A stretch of 64,000 nucleotides of DNA. It comes from Timema cristinae (Eukaryota > Arthropoda > Insecta > Phasmatodea > Timematidae). The notes below the pieces were generated by a model, which saw only the letters and a program-made list of their open reading frames with translations, was not told the DNA's origin and searched no databases. Every line of letters starts with the position of its first letter. Within the stretch, counting starts at the first letter, position 1. The position numbers and the translations under genes were made by a program. Location of the stretch: positions 37,789,956-37,853,955 of the forward strand of contig JBCFYV010000100.1 of NCBI GenBank assembly GCA_039000515.1, written 5' to 3'. This document shows positions 57,886-64,000 of this stretch, one piece after another.

Positions 57886-58156
57886 TGGCGAAATCCTGAT
57901 TGACGCCTGTACTGTAAACAAATGCTTGCACAGCCGGCCGCACAAATTTATATCCAATGGCTCAAAGTACAGTCCAATTGAGATAGGAAGGAACATTTTT
58001 AACCGATAAAATAGTTAATAAAACCATTCTAATATATGTATATGAAAGTTAATGCGATCTTCAGTTGTTTCTTTTGATATGTATTAACAATACCTCTAAA
58101 ATTATGCTAATAATATAGTAAAATGTTATCAATGTGGAACAAACAAACTCTTTTAG
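57886..58156. other. AT-rich non-coding stretch
   Basis: No supported feature. Confidence 0.35.
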
Positions 58157-58950
58157 ATTAAGGTTATATCTTCTTTTTTAATTCCCTTCTTATTTTATAT
58201 AATTTTATTCTATGACGATGACATGTTTTGATGATTTTTCACCATCTTCAAGTCTGTGGAAAATCAATGTTATTTAAATTATTGTATAAAAATATGTTAT
58301 AAAATTGTGAATTTAAAAAATTAAACATTAGAAATGTAAATAGTTAAGAGAAACCTTAATGTGATACACGAATTATTAAATAGATAATCACTAAAATTAA
58401 CAAGCTTATAAATACCTTATTTGTATTAAAGATGCTTAATTTTACTTCATACTTTTGGAAAGTTTGTGAAAATTCTATCTACTGAGATGCTCAAGAGAAA
58501 TAACATCATAAATTCACCTTCCTTAATTTATAAATAAAGTCACAATAATATATAGCTATAATTACTCATAATACAAATAGCATAATTATATTTCTTCATA
58601 TTGGTAACTTTATACATAATATTGTTGATCATCACACTAGATAAAATTTTCACAAACTTACCAATATTGTGAAGTGAAATCGAGCATCTTTAATACAAAT
58701 AAGGTATTTATAAACCTTTTAATTTAAATGATTATTTAATATCTCGTGTATCTCCTGTAACTATTTTAATTTCTTATGTTTAATTTTTTTAATTCACAAT
58801 TTTTTAACATGTTTTTATACAATAATTTAAATAACATTGGTTTTCCTTAGACTTAAAGATGGTAAAAAAAATCAACGAAACATGTCGTCATCATAGAGTA
58901 AAATTATATAAAATAAGGAGAAGGGAATAAATAAGAATATATAACCTTAA
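58157..58950. mobile_element. TTAA-bounded inverted-repeat element, 794 bp
   Basis: TTAAGGTTATAT (58157) and ATATAACCTTAA (58939) close the element. The arms pair over about 350 bp: GACATGTTTTGATGATTTTT against AAAAAATCAACGAAACATGTC, and AAATACCTTATTTGTATTAA against TTAATACAAATAAGGTATTT. A spacer of about 100 bp lies around 58515-58615. No coding capacity. The TTAA ends fit a piggyBac-like target preference, which is inference. Confidence 0.8.
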
Positions 58951-59524
58951 TATAAATTATTATTACTCCTTACCATATAAATATGAACACTTACCAAAAA
59001 ATATGTTTGTATTTTCTAAAAGTTCCTTCATTCAAAAATCCTACTTGTTAGGAATTGAAATAAGTTTGAGGGACATGGAACTATTGAATGTATTAATAAA
59101 TGTAGTTGATCAAGAGGGTTTTGAAGTTTAGCTTTTCTTGTTTTAGTGATGTTTATGCTCATAGTTGTTTTAGTCTCTGGTTTTTAATTATCTATGAATT
59201 ATCATTAAAGTCAACACATTTAAGATTCGGTAAACGTTGTTTATGTTTTATTTCACTTCTTTTGAAGAATCACTGTGTGATAAAATATTCTTGGCGGGTA
59301 ACTAAGTTTAACTTACACTACTAACGATTTCAAACTTCATATTCAACCTGAGGTCCGCTAATAGTCCTGTGGAGCTACGCAAAAAAAAAAAATCTTAAGA
59401 TTTTTAAGTTATTTCTTATTTGTATTTTTACATCATATAAAAAATATTCGCTAATCTCAATTTGCTTGAATATCTGATTTGTTATATTTTCATTGCAACT
59501 ACTTTTTCCTTTTATTAATATATT
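58951..59524. other. AT-rich non-coding stretch
   Basis: No supported feature. Confidence 0.35.
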
Positions 59525-59802
59525 ATTATTATTAACACCACGTCTTAATACCCGTTCGGGTTATACGCACTTACGCTAATGTGTAATGGTAGGGTGATTG
59601 TGAGATGAAATGGAGGACCTACAGTTTAACGTGGAATCCGAACCACGGTGGAGGCCTGGCATTCCACACATTCACAAGATGTCTTGTCAGAGGTGAAGGA
59701 AGGGTTTGGTAATCAGATAAATCTGTGCCGGGACCAAGGATTGAACCCCGGCCGCCAGCACAAAAGTCTGACACCTTATCCCTAGACCATCAGGTCACCA
59801 TT
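59525..59802 (-). mobile_element. SINE family B copy, full length
   Basis: Minus strand: GGTGACCTGATGGTCTAGGG, GGGGTTCAATCCTTGGTCCC, CAAGACATCTTGTGAATGTG and AACGGGTATTAAGACGTGGT-GTTAATAATAATA. Among the least diverged B copies. Confidence 0.9.
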
Positions 59803-60122
59803 TTATTAATATAAAATGGGTTACGTAGAATACTTTGCATGCGTATGTAAGTTTATATAATTCCCCCTCGCATGGACGGCGAGACAAGGGAGCTGTTCTG
59901 AGCATCATTATCGTAAAGGAGTCCGCGAGACGTAAAAGGTTGAAACCTTAGATTATTCGTTACTATAAACACAGGGATTAGAACTTAGTAGCTTAATAGT
60001 TGGAGCACAAACACTATGAACTTAAGGGTTCCATTCGCATATTTACGAGCCACTTTCCAACATATATTCCATTTGATATTTTTCGAATAATCCCATTATA
60101 AATTTGTCTTCACTATATATGT

Positions 60123-60357
60123 TTGCACCCTGTCTTACTACCCGTCAGGTAATAAGCTAATGTACTAATTACGCTAGTGGTTGTAGGGATTAGGAAGGTT
60201 ATTTTAGAGGAAATGTACCTACATTTGCGTGGGGGGATAGTGGGGGGAAAAACACCTCAGTACACCCAACCTATAATCGAACCTGGATCTCTCCGTCATC
60301 AGCGGTCTTAGTCTACTGCGGGGTAGTGCGTTAGACCACGCGGCCACCAGAGTGGGT
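60123..60357 (-). mobile_element. SINE family A copy
   Basis: Minus strand: CACTCTGGTGGCCGCGTGGT-CTAACGC head, GATCCAGGTTCGATTATAGG (B box), ACGCAAATGTAGGTACATTT body and GACGGGTAGTAAGACAGGGT-GC tail. Confidence 0.85.
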
Positions 60358-61373
60358 TGGATAGCTTCACTCTTATGTATAGGATGTGTATATAATCGTA
60401 AAGTAAACATGACATATACATGCCACACATGATAGATATATGTCTAAGAGCAAACACACACATTTCATCTTTCCGTTTTAAGATTCCGGGAAGGTTCCGA
60501 TTTGATTGTCGCCTCGCCCCTTCTCATTCTTTCCCCCCACACCACCGGAATGAGGTGAGGTATGGAGTGTGGGGGTATTTTTTGAGGGTGAGAATAGAAG
60601 ATAGAGTAGCGTCGTGTGTGTGTGTGTGTTGGAGGTAATGAAGACTTTACCCCTAACGGAAGGTAACAAGGTAGGATTGGAGCGCTAGGAAGAACGTGCC
60701 CAGTTTTCAGAAGAAAAATGGACCCCCAAAAAAAAGGGAGGGAGAAGGGAGGTGAAAGAAAGACACCGTTCCTCCCACCTTCGAGCTTAGAATCTCAAAA
60801 TCTACGCCTACCTCTCAACCTCCATTTTCCGTCCTCCTATTTTCACTCTCACCTTCTCCGGCTTTTTTTTTTTCTTTTTTTTTTTTTTTTTTCCTGCTTG
60901 TTTTGTTCCTCTTGGTTCTTCCATGGATCCATCCGGGTATTCCCCTTGAGGGAAGTCTAAGGCATACCACGAGTATTCTTTCTTTCGTAACCTAGAGGGA
61001 ATTGGAAGAAGGGTCCAACGGTGCTAGCCACTGCCGCAAACATAAGGAAAGAAGGAAACATAAGACAAAAAAAAAGTTTTAAAAAAATGTACCTCTTCTT
61101 CTGGATCTAAACTTGAAAATAACTGCAACCGGTTCCTTACGGGTTTCTTTATTTTACCCTTCTCTTTCAGTACATTTTTTTAAGGTGTGTGTGTTATCTA
61201 CTACGTTGACTCTCTGTGAAAACGTTGTGTGTGTGTGGTTTTTTTTTTATATAGACGTGAATGGTATAGTAATACCGACACTGTGCCTTGGTCGCAACCG
61301 TTTTGCGAGAAACGAACAATATTCTATTCTAAGAGTAGTCAGGTATTGCGAACTTAAATAGTAGCACACTGAC
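60358..61373. other. Non-coding stretch with (GT)n, purine and pyrimidine tracts
   Basis: (GT)n at about 60614-60630, a purine-rich strand at 60722-60765, a pyrimidine-rich strand ending in poly(T) at 60860-60895, and poly(T) again near 61241. Frames of 60-82 codons come from these tracts and are not convincing. Confidence 0.4.
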
Positions 61374-61763
61374 TTAAGGTGGAGTGCTAGTTAGCGTGAG
61401 TTTAGGACAAATTTTTTGCAGTTTTTATAGCACAAACATCTTTTGAACAAAATAAATCAAATATTTCTTCTATAGAATCATAGTTTTGTTTTCTGCACAT
61501 GTTAATCTCAACAGTTGTTGAATATTTGTCATGAGCATGGTAGTATTTGGTGACAAACTTTTCTCTTTATTTAAAAAGTTTGTCACTAAATGCTGCCATG
61601 CTCATGACAGATATTCAACCACTGTTGAGATTAACATGTGCAGAAAACTAAACTCTATGATTCTATAGAAGAAATATTTGATTTATTTTGGCCAAAAAAG
61701 TTTTTGCTATAAAAACTGCAAAATTAATGTACTAAACTCACGCTCACTAGCACCCCGTCTTAA
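61374..61763. mobile_element. TTAA hairpin element, near-perfect palindrome (reference copy)
   Basis: A 390-bp element bounded by TTAA (61374-61377, 61760-61763). Nearly the whole element is one hairpin: AACAGTTGTTGAATATTTGT-CATGAGCATG against CATGCTCATGACAGATATTC-AACCACTGTTG, with the apex at TTTATTTAAAAAG (about 61565-61580). Arm differences are few, so it is the youngest copy. No coding capacity. Confidence 0.88.
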
Positions 61764-62621
61764 TGAAGAAGTTGATGGAAAAGTCTTCTAGACGGGACAG
61801 AGATTAGGAGTCGCGTGCAAGATGAGATGTGTCTAAGCAGAAATATGAGGTAGAAGTGAGTTTCTTTATTATCTTTTGAGGTTTTTGCTGAAATGATAAA
61901 GAGGACGCATATTCAAGAATGCAGGAGGGGTTTGGGTGATCTGTACAATCTCTCCGCCCCAACTAGTCGATTAATTCTACATTTAATTAGAATTAAAACA
62001 CACATTTTAAAGACGTTAAGTGAAAAATAAAAGATACCGATAACATTATTGAGTCTTATTTTTTTTTTACTATTAAGATTTATGTTACATATAACGTAAG
62101 TGGTCGTTGCAGTAATCTAAGATGTGAGTCGGTTGTAAATGGCTTTTTTCCTGGTCTATGATGTGACGACTCATGCAGAAATGAATTATAAATTTAATAC
62201 AATGTTTGCATGAGTATAAAACATTCAGATATGATTGACCTGATCCCTCTTTCGTCTTCAATTAAGTAATTAGTTAATTGCTGATTATTATTGATAGTGT
62301 GATGTCCTAAACTATTTGGAGTTGTCACCAAAATATGGGACAAGGATATAATGATTCACAAGTTTTGAAATATTGAAAGATCATAGTATTTTAAAGGAGT
62401 TAAAGTTTATTAAGTCTTTCCCAAGGAATTTTTTGGTTTGTTTTTAATTAAGTTTATTCGCGCTTTTAAATAATTATGACTTTATTATAGTAAACATAGA
62501 CTCACTTGTTTGTAAATTTTCATAGGCCTTTCATGTTAAGATTGAATTTCATATCCAGTAGTTTTTTAGAGATGTTATAGCTCCATTTGGGCTATGTGGA
62601 TACATTCAAAACTATACAAGG
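61764..62621. other. Non-coding stretch
   Basis: No supported feature. Confidence 0.35.
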
Positions 62622-63659
62622 CAGTGGTTCCAAACCTGTGATCCGCGAGTCAAAGTGCCCACCCAAAAACAAGAAAAATTTGAGATACAATTGGTCTATT
62701 TCGTGGATATTTTCTCCCGTTTTTATCACCTAAATTTGCAGCTACAGGGTTCTGGAAATGAAAATTTGGAAGGTGTTGCCAACATTTTTGTGTTTGAAGA
62801 CAAACTTCGTGCATTTCTGTGAAAGTTGATCTGTGGATTGACTAAGTTCAAAAGAAAAACTATTCAGAATTTTCGACTTTGAAAGCCCTTGCTGACGATA
62901 AGAATTAAGCTACCCTCACATATGAGGTCCGACATGGCGTGTTCTCACTTACAAAAACAAAGGACGAATTTACACTTTATTTTCTAGAATATGACAAAAA
63001 TGAAAGTGAATTCATTAAGAAATTAATTTGAAATACTTTCAGTGTCAAGCCCAAGGACCTTCCTGGTAAAATCTTAGAAGAGGGGATCGAAATTAAAACG
63101 ATAGTAACTTCAAGGACTCGTTTGAATTTGTTGTAAATATGAAAGAGTTGTGGTGTAAGAAGGTGATATATTACCCAAATATTTGGCGAGCCGCCTTGTG
63201 GTCTGATGGTATTTTCGACAACCTTTTTTTGTGTGAACAGGATTCTCTACTTTACTTTTAATCAAAAACAAGCAAAGAAATCGGCTGGAAGCAAGCAATG
63301 ATATGAGATTAGCTTTGAGAAAGAGTATAACCCCAAGAATTTTTCAATTTGTGAAACAAATTCAAGCTCAAAAATCACACTGAAAATCTTAAGAAACACA
63401 CAGAGTTAATCTTACTTTTTATTTTATCTAACATTCTAACATGTTTTTCAATCATATTTTCTTATGCAAAAAGTATTGTAGAAACGTGTGATTTTTAGTA
63501 ATACTAATATAATAGTAATATTTTAACTTAGTTTCCTGAAGTTCCTCGGCTAGGCGTGGGGGGGGGGGGGTGTTTAGGGGGGGGGGGAGGAGAGTGAACC
63601 GCGCTATCTTCCATTTTCGACTGAGTGTTCCGCGGCCACCTTAAGTTTGGGAACCACTG
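62622..63659 (+). mobile_element. hAT-type element with a decayed transposase
   Basis: Inverted ends CAGTGGTTCCAAACCTGTG and AAGTTTGGGAACCACTG delimit 1038 bp. Flanking octamers ATACAAGG and CTTTAAGG match at five of eight positions. The interior holds transposase remnants in the same orientation (see next entry). Poly(G) runs at 63559-63589 lie near the right end. Confidence 0.8.
63240..63383 (+). pseudogene. hAT transposase, C-terminal dimerisation region
   Basis: The frame reads GFSTLLLIKNKQRNRLEAS, then NDMRLALRKSITPRI and QIQAQKSH before a stop. This is the hAT C-terminal dimerisation domain (hATC) of the ZBED5/GTF2IRD2-like group, where 'CEQGFSTLL-x-IK-x-K-x-RNRL' is characteristic. 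The preceding CEQ is one base out of frame, and upstream pieces (FEDKLRAFL near 62795) carry stops, so no functional transposase remains. Confidence 0.75.
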
Positions 63660-63666
63660 CTTTAAG

Positions 63667-63845
63667 GGAATGAGGATGAGGTTGGTAGAATTTTAAAGGA
63701 AATATACCCGAATTTACACAGATGAAGAATGAGGAATCATTAAAGGAAATCAAGTATCGGTACTCCCGTCTGGGATTCGAATCCCGATCTACCCGTCACT
63801 GAAAATTCAGTCACTCTCTGGACCTATGCGCTATACTACGTTACA
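63667..63845 (-). mobile_element. SINE family A copy, diverged
   Basis: GGGATTCGAATCCCGATC on the + strand is a strong inverted B box (63773-63790). The body GTAAATTCGGGTATATTTCC (minus strand) and head order fit family A. A further partial A-like body (TGTACCCGCATTTGCGTGG) follows at 63868-63886 and continues towards the window end. Confidence 0.7.
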
Positions 63846-64000
63846 GGATAATATTGTAGAGTAATTGTACCCGCATTTGCGTGGCGGTAAAATGAGGTAC
63901 TATTTATGAAATAGACCCTCAGTACGTCAAACAGGAACTATAACCCCGTTTTTACGGTCAACGGTTAATCCAGGATAGCATGAAGAGTGACCTGTTAGAT

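Overview
The window looks like repeat-rich, AT-rich animal nuclear DNA, most likely from an arthropod. There are no bacterial-style operons, and almost every open frame is short and shows no family. The one host coding segment I can support is a single internal exon on the + strand at 11856-12014. It encodes the cholinesterase-like domain of a neuroligin ([28 protein letters not shown]) and has a good acceptor and donor. Insect neuroligins carry the same acidic HGES variant, which together with the insect-style DNA transposons is my basis for 'arthropod'. The species cannot be named from this. The flanks, about 11.8 kb on the left and 52 kb on the right, are best read as introns of this gene, although nothing in the window proves that the whole right side belongs to it.

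The rest is mostly a mosaic of mobile elements. At least six tRNA-derived SINE families occur, here labelled A to F. Family A has about 15 clear copies and several decayed ones. Family B has nine. Families A and B end in the same roughly 30-bp tail, while C and D share a different tail, so heads and tails have been mixed. LINE remnants include a reverse transcriptase relic at 51.9-53.7 kb, a second 3' end of the same family at 49.6-50.4 kb, and two C-terminal fragments at 23.1 and 39.5 kb. DNA elements include a 2.4-kb foldback element (18.57-20.95 kb); a family of hairpin elements of about 390 bp bounded by TTAA, with one almost perfect copy at 61.37-61.76 kb; a longer TTAA-bounded inverted repeat at 58.16-58.95 kb; several hAT-type elements (27.67-28.68, 45.1-45.9, 46.18-46.85, 62.62-63.66 kb), the last keeping the transposase C-terminus; and TA-flanked pogo- or mariner-type elements (8.65-9.31, 32.53-33.09 kb).

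Local structures not explained by these families include two minisatellites (11.15-11.77 kb, just upstream of the exon, and 42.96-43.29 kb), 55-bp repeats bracketing a 1.75-kb block (13.3-15.26 kb), a triplicated block with internal palindromes (23.50-23.74 kb), and a GC-richer stretch at 43.3-44.1 kb. The most interesting host-gene observation is a duplicated CAGCAG acceptor motif at the start of the neuroligin exon. I found no evidence of a new multi-gene system. The novelty lies in repeat architecture and possible splice variation.
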